DNA of 64,000 bases, from the NCBI GenBank assembly GCA_022495005.1, contig JAGYXB010001100.1:372001-436000 (forward strand), given 5' to 3'. The notes beneath the pieces were generated by a model. That model was not told where the DNA came from, did not search any database, and saw nothing but the letters and a program-made list of their open reading frames with translations. The DNA is from Rhyacophila brunnea. Lineage: Eukaryota > Arthropoda > Insecta > Trichoptera > Rhyacophilidae. The position numbers and the translations under genes are program-made. The first letter of the stretch is position 1; every line of letters begins with the position of its first letter. Positions 35,947 to 48,624 of the stretch are shown here, piece by piece.

Positions 35947-36325
35947 GGGGTCTAGGACGATTTGGCCACGGAATTCGAAAATAAATAGACGTTAGGTACT
36001 TTAAAAAAAATATTCAATATTATTATTTATATTTCAATGATTATATGATTTAATAGTTGGTGAGAATGTAAATATGCAGACGTAATCAATGATTTAATCG
36101 TGCATATGTTTAAGTTCCAACGAAAAAAGAGTTTTTTATTTTATATAAAGCCTTAGGCATGGTAATTCTCAATCCGCGATAAAGAATACATTATGATAAG
36201 AGTAAAATGAATTCAAACTACAAAGTAGTAGATAGAAACTGATTAAAATACCTCGTCTACACGTGTCTACGACAGTGCGGCGTGCAATTGTCCGGAGGCC
36301 AATCGTCCCATTCCCGACAATTGTC
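35947..36325. repeat. Short member of the GGACGATTTGGC fold-back family
   Basis: The left end GGGGTCTAGGACGATTTGG and right end GGAGGCCAATCGTCCC match the ends of the large palindrome at 61.4-63.1 kb. Internal words CGTGCATATGTTTAAGTTCC and GTAATTCTCAATC match its arm. The rest is shortened. Confidence 0.7.
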
Positions 36326-36512
36326 CTCAGTTAGTAGCGTGATGATTATTTTAAAAGAAATAATACTTTTATCAATTTTAATTGCACATCAAACCGATAC
36401 TTAAATTTGATATAGAGATTTTCAATGAAGATATCTGGGATTTTCAACACCCCAGCATATCTTGCGATATATATAAATAAGGCTGCAATCGGCGGCTACC
36501 GGCAACTACAGA

Positions 36513-36708
36513 GGGTAGTTTATCATATTTATGTATTATAATTGTTGCAACAAGTTAGCCGTCTAAACTGTAAAAATTCCCTATCTCGCTCTAAAAGTTA
36601 ACACAGCCAAGAGAGGTGCTGTTAAAACATAGCACTTTTTGACAGTTCAGACGGTTAAATTATTGTAACAATTAACCGCCTCAATACATAAATATGATAA
36701 ACTAGCCT
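36513..36708. repeat. Fold-back MITE of about 196 bp
   Basis: GGTAGTTTATCATATTTATG on the left is mirrored by CATAAATATGATAAACTAGCC on the right. GTTAGCCGTCTAAACTGT is mirrored by ACAGTTCAGACGGTTAA. The arms are about 75 bp with a centre near 36600. Non-coding. Confidence 0.7.
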
Positions 36709-37101
36709 CGATAACAACCCTGTGTATAGAATAGATGCGCTGGGGGACTAATTTTATAGATAATTTTTGCTCATTGTGGTACAGCGTATTTGTCCATAAA
36801 CTAAAATTAAAAATTTAAATCAAAAAAGATTTATCAAATAAGAAAAATACTTTTGCGTTAGTTTGTATATCGCCCGAATGGGTGAGTTGGTCGACCATAT
36901 CGTTTCTATCAACGTCGTCGAAGTAAAAGTGAGTAATGCATTAAATATTAAATGCAATAATGACGAAGAAAAACTTTCTTTTATGCTTCTTTGATTCTAT
37001 TTCCATATAATATATATTGTGATACTAGGATAATGGTACGGTGATTGGTATTTAAAATTAGGTACACTTCATTTACGGTCGGGTCCGACCAAACACATTT
37101 T

Positions 37102-37561
37102 TACAGCGTTTTTATTAGCTCGTATTCTTGTTTGTCCGGTGGTTTTTTGTCCAGTATAAATCTTGCAATCGATTTTTAACTAACTTTCCGACTAGATAGG
37201 CATTTGAAACTTTTAGAATATATCAGAACACGATGCCAATGCATTCTTTTAATACTTTTAGCCATCTTTAAGCAGGATTGAATTAATTTTTAGTTAATTC
37301 TGTTTTGTGTGGACAGTTATTTCAGAAAAATCCGTAAAAAGTAAAAGACTATTATTGGTTGCTAAGGGGGTGGTCCTAGCAACCAAATTATTTATATATA
37401 CGTGCGTTACTAATGTTACTATGGAAATCAAAATGAAATGTGAAAATGACATTTCAGTATTCTATATTTATTTGTTTGTTTGTTTTTTATTTACTTCATT
37501 TCAAGTACAAGTTTGAGCAAATTGAGCATAATAATTCAACAGAAAATTTAAAAACGTTGTA
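37102..37561 (+). repeat. TA-flanked MITE, TACAACGTTTTTA family, copy 3
   Basis: It starts TACAGCGTTTTTATTAG and ends AAAACGTTGTA. It is uninterrupted across the site where copy 2 carries the 863-bp insertion (ACGTGCGTTACTA), so it serves as the empty-site reference. Confidence 0.8.
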
Positions 37562-38295
37562 TATAAAGTTCTTTTTATCTTATTATTATTTATTATTTTA
37601 AATCCCATTGAAGAATATTTATATAGTATTATACACCGTTATAAAATTGATTTTTAACATATGCGGGGCTCGAGATTGCAACACGCTCTCTCAGCCTGAA
37701 AAAAGCAAGCCCCGTGAAGTTAGCAGGTCACACACCTAAAGTCGTCTCGACTGCGACACTTTTATTATTTCATTTTATATTATGTAATTTAATACATCTA
37801 CGCACACAAGTCGAATGCAACATTTTAGTTGAAAGAAAAAACAGCTGGTGTCGTAAACAACACATTTAGCATGCAGAGTTTAATTTTATTTTTTATTCAT
37901 TTCGGCTAGACGTGTGACGTGACTGTCTTGACATGACCTCGCCTATGCGCGCAGAAGAAAGTTGCAATATTCCGCCCAGATTTGATTTATGACTATTTCC
38001 CAGTCGAGACGATTTTCAATGTGCGACACTCGGCTACTTGCTAACAGTGACACGGTGGAAGGACGACTGCTCATTTTTTTCATGTACTTGCAGTCGAAGT
38101 GCTTTAGTTACCGTTTTCGCCGGAAGACAGCGCATCTTGCTAAAACGGCGCCAGTTTCAAAGAACATTCGCATACTCGAAGACTTATAATATTTAAGGGC
38201 CGCACTAAAAAAACGCATTTCATTGGAGTTACGAGTCTAAAAAGAATATTTTTTACCACGATCGATTGTGAGAATAATATCATGCTTTTACAAAG

Positions 38296-38475
38296 TGGCG
38301 GTTGTATTAGAAGAATTTTATTTTTAACGAAAAAAGAGTATTAGCCACTTGCTCAACGTATTACGTATGTAGTTTGGGTCCATACACACATTAAAAAACA
38401 ACATGACCTTGGATTTAAACCCATGACCTACGACATTATAAGCCCGATTCGTAACCTCTCCGCTATCGTAGATTC
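38296..38475 (-). mobile_element. Diverged SINE copy, reverse strand
   Basis: Inverse body words TTAGCCACTTGCTCAACG and GGGTCCATACACAC lead to an inverse, decayed B box (GGATTTAAACCC). They are followed by CGACATTATAAGCCC and CTCTCCGCTATCGT as in the 14.9-kb copy. Confidence 0.65.
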
Positions 38476-38477
38476 AT

Positions 38478-38845
38478 TTAAGACTATACTTCAGCTGGGG
38501 TACGGTCTAAAAAGATCATGACTACGCGACGCGAAGATTGTGCAAAAGACGCATGCAGAAAAAAACATAATTTGTCATAAAAATTCACCACGCGTCCATT
38601 TAATGTTATGTTTATTGTTCTATTAGTAATAATAATAATATATTCATTGACATGTTTTCTTTTTCAAGTAAATGGGTAACGTTTTTAAGTTATTTTTACA
38701 CGATTAAAGAATTCATTCCCCCGACGCCATCACAAAACAAATTAACGTGTTCACAGCTCAACTTTCGCTCTCCGATTGCCAGTCTGAAATTTCGTCGCAC
38801 CTATAGTTGAAAATTATTTGCCGTTTCACTGAAGTATGCTCTTAA
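38478..38845. repeat. TTAA-flanked MITE, copy 1
   Basis: TTAAGACTATACTTCAGC at the left is matched by the inverse of CACTGAAGTATGCTCTTAA at the right. TTAA stands at both ends here and in the 48.6-kb copy, as with piggyBac-type target duplication. Shared inner words are CGCATGC, GTAAATGGGTAAC and GAAAATTATTTGCCG. Confidence 0.75.
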
Positions 38846-39436
38846 ATATTGTGCCATAATTATTATGATGCAAAATCACAAATTAAAAACCCCGCTCTCT
38901 AAAATATGTCTGCAATTATTTTGTCATTTAAAGTCAGATGGTAATGCAACATTGTAATAGTTATTGTCAGTAAAAACATAAAGGCTCTAAAGGAAAGAAA
39001 GAGGTCGCCTACATAATGGTCCGAATAAATGACGGACGCTCTACGGATTACCCAATACCCTCAGTTTACGGACGACAGGATACAGATCTTGTTGTGACAG
39101 TTTAAAAGGAATCACTATTTAAAAAGATACAAGACACCAAACATGAATAAATAATAGATGATTAAAAAAAAACATTATTAATGCAAACCTATACGCGTAA
39201 GTGTACGTGCTACGAGGCCTCTACGCCGCCCCGTAGACGTCATTAAGTTTGAACCATTTAAATAGTTAATCTACCTTCTAGATTTAAAATAAATAACTGT
39301 AGATATCATAAATTAATAGGATAATGTTAGCTTTCAATAATCACACTAAATAATGGTAAATAAAAACGTTAACGGTTTCAAACAAGTCTTTTGTATATTT
39401 CGATTTAATTTTTTCAGCTGCAATGAACTTTTACAC

Positions 39437-39545
39437 TTAAATTCTAATGGATTTAAGTTTTGTATTATTCCATTTGAGTAATTTTTTTGCGACCCGGGTT
39501 TTGCCTTTGGGCATCTTCAGGCTTTGTGTATACTCACCAAAGGCG
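39437..39545 (-). repeat. Hammerhead-like repeat, copy A (half unit)
   Basis: On the minus strand it runs TTGGTGAGTATACAC, then the 30-nt core (39491-39520: CTGAAGA, T, GCC-CAAA-GGC, then AAAACCCGGGTC) and a tail with GCAAAAAAATTACTC and CCATTAGAATTTAAG. The first base of the GAAA box is A here, a change that should disable a hammerhead. Confidence 0.7.
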
Positions 39546-40679
39546 AACACACACTGATAACGAGCACTCTAACTTATATACTAAATCAATACAGTAAAGT
39601 AGGTAAAAACTCCATTACCTACCTATCAAGTCAAGGGTCATAATAACAAATGTAACAAACAAATTATGAATAGTTGAAGTGTTAGTAAAAAAAACCCCTA
39701 TCTTATTAATCGATACACTCGATATGCATATTATAATAAATCGTCAAACCTAATAATAGATCATTAGTACTTATAAACAATAGATTTTAGCTACTTTAAG
39801 ATACGTATATATTCCATATTCAAAAGATATCATATAACAAAAACAACATATTTCTTACTCACTTTGCTTGATATAATTTCGCACCATATAGTCAACGGGC
39901 TCCAACATACGGAAAACTTTTATGACCTTACTATTCGCTCTGCAGTTGAAACATATGGACGCTATTGTATGGATCCTTGTAGCTTGCTAGTTTTCTTTCA
40001 CTCATGTCCAGGTCATAAAAACATATTTAAAGCATCATGATATTTTCATTTTCAATGGTTTTTTACGGATTGTTTGAGATAATATATTTTTTGCACGAAG
40101 TACTGATAATAATTAAATTAAAATTTAATTAGTCCTGTAAAATTTGATTTTTGTAGATTACTTGCTTTTTCATTTCTACAGTCGATATGTTAGTTAGGAA
40201 ATACTGCAAAAAATGATAACGGCGTATATCACAACTGTCCAAATGAGTGGTTCCATTTGGTACTATTAAAGCGTTATGTCAACAACACATTAACTTTTAA
40301 TATTTATTTATAAAATGGCATGATTATGTGTAGACAGATATATATATTATATTCGACTGTTTAGTTTATGCCTGTTTATAGTCATTATTATATTGTTATT
40401 ATAGAGAAATGGTTGTATTACGTCATAGACATTTGTAACTTCTAGAATATTCTAATTACTTCACTCTATCACGCCACTGCTTCGAAGCATATGGAAAGCA
40501 TACAATTTGTCAGTCCATTCCCACATTCTACGCCACGTTGTGTCAACTCCGTTTAATTAAGATTTGGTTTTATAATAGCCATGCTTATATGGTTTTCAAA
40601 AATATTGTACACACAACAGTCAAAGTTTATGTTTGCAATATTAATACTATCGACTGAAGGTACTTGATGGAATTTGAAT

Positions 40680-40776
40680 TTAAATTCTAATGGACTTAAG
40701 TTGTTCCATTTAAGTCGTTTTTTGCCACCCAGGTTTCGCCTTTTGGCATCTTCAGGCGCCGTGTACACTCACCAAA
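40680..40776 (-). repeat. Hammerhead-like repeat, copy B (left arm of an inverted pair)
   Basis: The core at 40726-40755 on the minus strand reads CTGAAGA, T, GCC-AAAA-GGC, GAAACCTGGGTG. The cleavage triplet is GTG instead of GTC. It forms an inverted pair with copy C, with about 40 bp between the arms. Confidence 0.75.
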
Positions 40777-40813
40777 TGTAGTGTCAAGGTCAAAGGTAAA
40801 GTCAGTTGTGTTT

Positions 40814-40917
40814 ACCTTTGGTGAGTGTACATGGCACCTGAAGATGCCGAAAGGCGAAACCCAGGTCGCAAAAATTACTTAAATGGAATAGTACAAAACT
40901 TAAATCCATTAGAGTTT
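40814..40917 (+). repeat. Hammerhead-like repeat, copy C (right arm of the inverted pair)
   Basis: The core at 40838-40867 reads CTGAAGA, T, GCC-GAAA-GGC, GAAACCCAGGTC, with all expected core bases present and a GTC cleavage triplet. It is preceded by TTTGGTGAGTGTACATGG and followed by GCAAAAATTACTTAAATGG. An outer stem TGAGTG with TACTTA could close stem I around an internal loop. Confidence 0.75.
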
Positions 40918-41198
40918 ATGTTTGCGTTTTGCCATTTCTAAAACAAACGATGTCACATTACAAACTAATAGTTTCTTTCATGAAAATCATATCATTTACT
41001 AAATATTTTAATTTCATTTCAGTTTTATTCAATGCACATGCATTATCCACTTAATTCACACATTCGATTAATTAATCATTCTTGTAGGTACATAATATTT
41101 AAATATATCTATCTAAATACGACAAGTTTAACTTAATATCAGATATGTGCATGTTAGTTAAAAAGTAAATTACAATGTTTACTGTTAAGTGTAAGCAT

Positions 41199-42886
41199 TA
41201 TATGAATACACGAAATAAAAAAGGCACTAAGTACCAAAAAGTTGAATTTGAGATATGGCGGTTTTAATGAATAGTTCGTTTATTTTTCATAAAAGCACTA
41301 TTTTATTAAATTCTCAATAGATTTAGCATACAATCTTAATATCATTAGAAGAAAAAAAAATACAATTTATAATTAAACATTCTAAGAAAAACACGTTTGA
41401 ACAACGACATTTTAGAAAAGCACTACGTCGCAACACTAATTTCTTAAAATAAGCACTAAGTGCCTCGCTCTATGTCGGTAATGAGGCACTAAGTCTCAAT
41501 GACACACATTGTTATTAACTTCTTATATTTCTAAGAGATAGGAAACCTTTTACGTGTCTGAATAATCAAATAATACTTAACTTAGCCATTAATAGTATAA
41601 TTAACAAATGATGATGACATTTTGTAATGGATTTTCACAATTACTCATAAAAAGAATGACTGTATCTATTAAAATAAAACATATTATTATATTGAAACCT
41701 TTGGTGAGTGTACACTGCCTGAAGATGCCGGAAGGCGAAACCCGGGTCGCAAAAAATGACTTAAATGGAATATTACAAAACTGAAATCCATTAGAATTTA
41801 AAGAATTATAATATGAATTAAACTGAGAAATGAAATGGCCAATGAAACTATTTTTTACAAGCAATCATCAATGTCCGACAAGGGCAAAGGATACGCAAAT
41901 TATACAAAAACTCCTTTTTTATTATTTTTAAATACAAACATAAAGATATTATGCCGTCTCTTTCTAAATCTTGATTTAGTTGCAAAACCCAATTTCTATA
42001 TTGATACTAACAATATCATATTCTTTCATTTTCGTCATATTTTTAAAGGTACTCGTATTAATAATTTTCATTTTATTTTTTATAACTCATGTTCCAATAT
42101 GCGAGAATTTCTTTTTACATACCTATATTATGTTTTTTTCATGTAAGTATACTTGTTTTATGGCAATAAATTTAATTTTTGTTAATATTTATTTCTTATT
42201 CATTTTTCAAATTTGGATTCCATGTTACATTATTGTTTTTTTAATTTCGTAAGATAAAGATTTTCTAAAAAATACCGTTTTTTGACAACCCTACCAAATA
42301 TTATCACAATATGACATCATCTTCAACTAGTTATTTTCGAAACTTACAATATCCTTATGGCTTATTTTCTAATAATATGTTCTCATATGCAATTCTTGTA
42401 TATCATAATTTGAAAACGGTTGCCAATCTCTGATAAAATCTTGACGAAAATTATAATATGACTTGAAAATTTAAATTAGCATTTTCCTCATTATTTGGCG
42501 GTTTTCTTGCAGATATCACTTTATTAACACATGATACATATCCTTTGCCGGCGTCTTTCAGTTTTTTCTCGCACAATTCATACTCTTTTCACCATTTTTA
42601 CGACGTTTTATAACATTAGGACAAGACGCTGAAACATCATTCTCAGCCATTTTGATACTAATGTCAGTTGAAACAGAATGGCACTTAGTGCCAATTTTAA
42701 AACTAATCGCGCTCCCTCTTACACCCAGAGCCATCTTTAAATATCCATAGAAGTTCTAATATTTTTTTTTGGTACTTAGACATGTATTTAGGATATTGGC
42801 GATGGCACATAGAATATTTCTGCATACTCAGTTTTTTTTTCGATTTTCGGGCACTTAGTGCCATTTTTATTTCCTGTATTCATATA
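41199..42886. mobile_element. DNA transposon remnant with GGCACTAAGTGCC palindromes
   Basis: Terminal inverted repeats TATATGAATACA(C/G)GAAATAAAAA(A/T) are followed by the palindrome (41199-41233 and 42850-42886). Further copies of GGCACTAAGTGCC-like words lie at about 41453, 41484 and 42681. On the minus strand from about 42655 there is a decayed frame starting MAENDVSASCPNVIKRRKNG with two stops. A partly similar segment (GGCAAAGGATACG-like) occurs on the plus strand near 41880, so the ends are long and partly inverted copies. The superfamily is not recognised. Confidence 0.65.
41698..41801 (+). repeat. Hammerhead-like repeat, copy D, inside a DNA transposon
   Basis: The core at 41719-41748 reads CTGAAGA, T, GCC-GGAA-GGC, GAAACCCGGGTC. 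ACCCGGGT is a perfect palindrome, as in the short stem III of hammerheads in Penelope-like elements and retrozymes. TGC before and GCA after the core can pair as inner stem I. This is the best-preserved copy. It interrupts the element at 41199-42886. Confidence 0.78.
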
Positions 42887-43654
42887 CACATCCACAGAGG
42901 AAACATAATATTAACAGATTTTTATATGAGGAATAATAAACCATTCGCAATACTAACGACCGCCTAATACTGGAATAGGAGCGATAAGCTCACAGGGTTC
43001 TCTGCAGACTACGTTGCTATAAAGTTTTCCTCCAAAAATGTCATGAAATACAAAACAAAATATCTAATACTGGCCATAAAAATATAAGGAAATAAAATGG
43101 CACTCACTACAGAAATCTAAAATAATATGTAATGTTAAATTAATATTTGACTTTACTAATAGAAATTTTGAATATTTTCTACTGAACCAAATATTATTTT
43201 AATCTTTCTGTATAACCCACTCAGTAAATGAAAAATACGTACTATGTGTAGTAATAGATGTTTGGGTTATCATCGTGTGTTATTTATCCTTCTTCCCTCG
43301 ACGTATGTCGAACAAGGATCTGTTGTGTTGAGAGCAAACGTTGCTCAGAGTAAAAAGGGTGCTAGTGTACTGTGTCGGTTGTAACTAGCAGAGATACCAG
43401 ATCGAATATTGGATTTTCTCGAAAGTGTCAAAAGTATAAACATAACCCATCCTCCCTATTAAAATTGTCAGGGTTCCTTTGCATTTCGATAGCTTTCTTT
43501 AGTAATAGTGAAAAATATCCCATATTCCGACCAAATATTTTAGTCTCAAAATCATGGCGTTCACATTCATGCACCTTACACTGCCTTAACCAATAACATT
43601 ACCACTTTATAAGAAAATGCGAAGGTTTGGTTCATAATAACAAAATACTATTCG

Positions 43655-43868
43655 CCCATGATGACCGAATGGTAACGTGTCGGCTTATAGTGTCGTAGGG
43701 TTGAATCCCGGGTGTGGAAAATTCACATTTTGTTTTTCAATCCAGAGTATGGACCTAATACATTGAGCAGGTGACCGATATTCATTTTTCGTAAAAACAA
43801 AAATCTGTTTATACTACCTCCACTCTGTGGAGCCCCATATAATCCTCATAGGATTAAACATAGTAATG
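43655..43868 (+). mobile_element. SINE copy
   Basis: Head with TCGTAGGGTTGAATCCCGGG (B box, changed), body with CATTTTGTTTTTCAATCC, GAGTATGGACC, TTGAGCAGGTGACCGATATTC and CGTAAAAACAAAAATCTG, and tail CTCTGTGGAGCCCCATATAATCC then CATAGGATTAAACAT. It is full length but diverged from the 9.8-kb copy. Confidence 0.78.
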
Positions 43869-46800
43869 CGCGTACTTATGTATTCACCCAAAATAAAATT
43901 GTGTCTTTGCACTGGGTCAGTGTTCATTTAATATAATTTATTAAGAAATATGCAAATTATTATTTAATTAGTATTTAAAATTTATAAAGGAAAAGTCAGA
44001 CATGAGTACTTTAAAAAGCTTTGGTTGTCGTTCATATACAATTTTAGCCTATGATAGGGCTAATGACTTATCAATAGTAATTATAGTGTGACAACAAAAA
44101 TAAATTTACATAACCTTCGAATCGATTTATTGTAATTATTTATAATGCAAAATCTTGTTATTGTAATGGTGTGAATCTTTAATTTCTATCAATAAACTCA
44201 TTGTCAAACAAATTAAAAACGTCAATGCATACTTTCAAAACAACTATGTAAATAAAATGGCTTATCTTCGCTCAAAAATATCGATTGTTTTAACACGTTG
44301 TTCGAAAAGTAAACAGCCCTTTAATTGAATGGAAATTTGCTGTTTGATTACTGATTGTAAGAAATTAGCCAAGAATTTGATAACAAAATGACAATTTATT
44401 ATTGCGCCATCTCGAATTATATGGAACAATTAATATTGTATGCATTAAAATAACACATAATATCCGCACAATTGAATAACAATCAGACCCAGTTTCAATA
44501 TTGTAGATACAGTTAGTAAATATTTATAACGCCACTTATAACTGGCCACGTATTTTTTTCGACTTATACGCGGTGAAAATGATAATTCTGCCATTCTTGT
44601 TAGTATTGACCTGTGTGTCCCTGAAAACTATCGTAGAAATCGGAAGCACAGTTGTTTGTTATCCCAAGGTGCATAACTAACCTGCCATTGATGATGCCAA
44701 TTGCGAAGGCAATAACTCTTTTCAACCAAATTACTTCAGATATTGACATATTTCACATACGTGATGGTGACTATTATGGGTGGGCATTGTTTTATAAATT
44801 CTTAAAATAGGAATCTAATTCATAATTTTTGTATTTACACTTTCTACTGTTTAATAACTTAATACTAATCCATTTCTTTTTTATGCGGTACTGTTTTAAT
44901 AATATTTATTTATTTCTTAAATAATGTCATGTTGTGAACGTCTTAAATTAATATTTTTTAATGTTCACTATAAGTATGTAAAAAAATGAAAATTTGAAAT
45001 TTTATTTGAATTTTGAAAATTTTGTGGTAAAATATGCTGATTCTATATTTTTATTTGTACATATTATAAATTAGCATCGCTATTATGATTGTGATAGTAA
45101 TATATAACATTATGTAGACTTATTTATAGGCATTTTTACTTCATGAAATATCAAATTGATTGGGTACCTAGATCACTTTGATAGTGTTAACTGTCAACTT
45201 TTAAAATAATTAAATATTACATAGTAGGTATGCAATCGACAATAAATTAATAACGACAAGAACCAGTTTCGTATATTTAAATGGACATTATCAGCTGATA
45301 CAAAAATATTCACTATATTAAACTTGTGCTTGGTAAAAAAATACAGTGTAGTGTTATTGTTTATTTATTAGGGGCATCAAATAATCAATACGTATTTATC
45401 TAAATATAAAACAATGATAAAGGATAATCTTTCAACTTAAAGACTTCACGTACGTTCATTGAAAAATTGCACCTTATTATGTCATATTTATTTATAATTA
45501 CTTTTTTAATCATACAAATGTAGATAGTTTAAGTTTTCTTGGACGTACCAGTGATATTTTTCAATATATTTGAATGCATTTTCTTTTAATTTCAAAACGA
45601 TTTTTTTTAAAGAAAATTTAAATGCGTATAGCTTGAAATCGTTTTTTATTATATCAAGTCGAGCTTTGGTATGTGACCATGGACGAACGATTATGATTAT
45701 AAATCAAATGATTAATTATTTAAAAAATGACAAAGAAACGGATGAAAGGCTAATTAAAGTTAAATAAAACATATATCACCTACTTAATTAACATTTATTT
45801 ATGTAATATATTATGTTTGTCTCGATTTATCTATCGGCCTGTCAATCTTTCAGTATCGCATAAGTTGTCTCCCTCTGACACATGTATATTTGCATGAGTT
45901 TTCGTCTTTGTTTCTCGGTCGCATAAATACATCACCCACGTTGCATTCCTCTCACGCGCGTTATGCTTTATCGCTTAATCACGTATATGCATTTAGTTCG
46001 CACATATCGGCATTAAAATCGACGCGTTATTAAGCTATCAATATGGTCACCCTATATTGCTTTACTTATGATATAAAAAATAGTAAATATTATCCATTAT
46101 TAGCTAAATAGTGTCACTCAGTATTTTTAAGCTAGTATTTTTTAGCCATATTTGATAGTAAGAAGATCATATTATGGGAATTCACGGAATTTTCGTAAGT
46201 AATTAAATAGTCCGCTTATAAGGAAATTTCCAACAGAAAAAGATACAACACAACCAAAAACTTGTATTTAAATCTTGAAAACCTAAGTTATTTAAATATT
46301 TTTGATAAAAGATGACAAAAATTACTTCCCAAATCTCAACTCTCACATTTGATATAGATTATAGTTTTGGCTATTCATTTTTGAGGTTAGTATTATAGGT
46401 ACTTATTTGCATTTTGGAAAAGTGAGGCTAACGGTTTCTATTATGAATCATTTACGACACATTGCTCCGTAAGAATGGCAAGCCAAGAAGTCAGCGGCCT
46501 AAAAAGCGTTTCCTAGAAATAAACAGTTCGGCTGTAAACAATAAGGCTGAAAGCGGTTAGTTAGTGAGAAACTCTATCGTTCGATATTGCGCCGATGTAT
46601 TTTGAATGAGGCGCAAAATATGAATAATTAAGAGGGTGAAATTATAGGTTGACTCTCGTAAAGAGGGTTGGGCTAAGGGTGGAGATGGGGAGTCTTAGAA
46701 AGTAAGAAGGCGAAACGTTTGTGTATTTTGCCATTACTTTTTTATATGCTTGTACCATGCAGTTCTATGGGACTCATATCACAGTGGGAATAAAAATTCG

Positions 46801-48624
46801 ATACTACCTTCGAATATAATAGACTCTCGTCTGTTTGATTTTTTCATTAAATCGAAGGTTGGGTTATTTTTATTTATGTTTGTATTTTATACATGTCTTT
46901 TCATTTCCTTGAACCTATTTAGATTGTAAAATTCATTATAAGATCGCAAATTTGATTGAAGTTGTATTTAAGTTCAAATTACACTGGCAAACTCGTAGAC
47001 CCAATCAGATGCAACGACGCACGATGATTGTTTGTGCCGTTCACACCCGATCGTGAAATGTCACTTTGGATCGTTCATTGAAGTCATGGCCAAAATAGAA
47101 TCAGTCCTTTTTTCGCAGATGATTCACTGAGTGATCGATGATAGTTGGGTCGAAGATAGCCTAGAGCGTACGTTCCAGAATCTGTCAGTTATTTGGTCTT
47201 TATAATATAATATAGTGGTGAAGACTCAAATATTATGTTTTTTAAATTAAGATCATTTAACCTTTTCATTGCCAGAAAAATTTAACAAATACAATTAAAT
47301 TATGATGGGATACCTCTAGATCAGCTATTTTTGGAATAAAATACATGACGCTAGGAAAATGAAATAACAAATTGACATCTTTTCATACTGAAAAAAATAA
47401 ATATTGGTTTGAAAATATACATGCACTACTACTAACCTTGCTATGGCATCAAAAAGATCTCGCGAGTATTCGCTTATGGGGTACATAAAAATTTTGACAA
47501 ATAAACTCGCTTGGAGCACTTAAATGGTTAACATTATATTAAGGTCCTAGTATATTATCGTTATCATCATCAGCCCAAACTATTCACTATTTGGATGTAG
47601 CCGTTTCCGAGTTGAATCTGTGCATTTCATTTCCAGATAGTCTCAGAATCTATTTCATCAAGCCAGTGGCCTCTAGGAAAATCTATAATATTTGCTGGTT
47701 ATAATAAAATAAATCTAAATAATTAAAAAACTATTTCCTTAAATAAAGGGATGGGTGCTTCATATTTTTCGCTATTCACTTACTTGGGCCGCGTTATGTA
47801 TCTACATGGTAAGATACACTTGTTTTTTAAACTCCACTACATGAATATTTAATTTTTTTATCAAGGCAATAGCAAAATCGTTTTAACTTAGGCATCATTA
47901 GTGGAAAAAATATCAAAACTTTCAGAATTTATACATATTATATCAGTTATAAAAGTAAATGGATAGATAAGCAAATGTATTATGTCTCTACCTATGCGTA
48001 TAGTATTTAAGCAAAGGCAAACGGGCTATCTGAATAGTCTTGATAATGGTGTTACAACTGAAATAGCTATCGACAAACCTTTTTAAAAAATCTGTAGAAT
48101 TTAATATTAATTATATTTTCATTTCTTTTAAAATGGAATTCTACCAAGTAAATGCTAACTCAATTAATAGATAAAAAGATGTTGAAGAAAAAAAATAGTG
48201 TTATAAGAATATTAAGTCTTTATCGTATTGAAGTAAACCAAAGAAATGTTACTTTGGCTAATGATTAAATTAACAGCAAGTAATTTTACATTGCAGATTA
48301 ATTTATAATATGATCGATACTTGTGGTCCTAAAATTATTTTAATTATGATAAAAACGCCTTTTGTTAGTATTACAAACCTATATAAGTTGTCTATAAGTA
48401 AACCATTATTGTGCAATTGACTGAGTGACCTGTTATATCAGAAATAGATGGCTGTATAGTATTGAGATCAAATTCGTCTCCAAATAAAACACTTAAAAAT
48501 GCGTAATAAAAACTATCGGAATACAAGGAAAAGACAGGTGAAAATGGGTTCATAAGTAATTTAGAAATACAATTATATCATATCAATATTAATTATATAA
48601 CATTCTGGTAAGTGCTCGTAAGTA
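43869..48624. other. Long AT-rich intron stretch without recognised features
   Basis: About 4.8 kb with only short chance frames. The frame at 45570-45767 is Phe/Lys/Ile-rich and has no domain. Near 47570 CATCATCAGCCCAAACTATTC is a possible decayed inverse of the CAGCAGTGG-GATGATGA repeat tail. The stretch 49004-50002 up to kinase exon B is also empty, with a branch/acceptor region at its end. Confidence 0.45.

Noticed and set aside
41835..42252. Two overlapping plus-strand frames of 90-103 codons
   Set aside because: They lie inside the DNA transposon remnant and are Phe/Ile-rich. At most the first 30 codons may be decayed transposon sequence.
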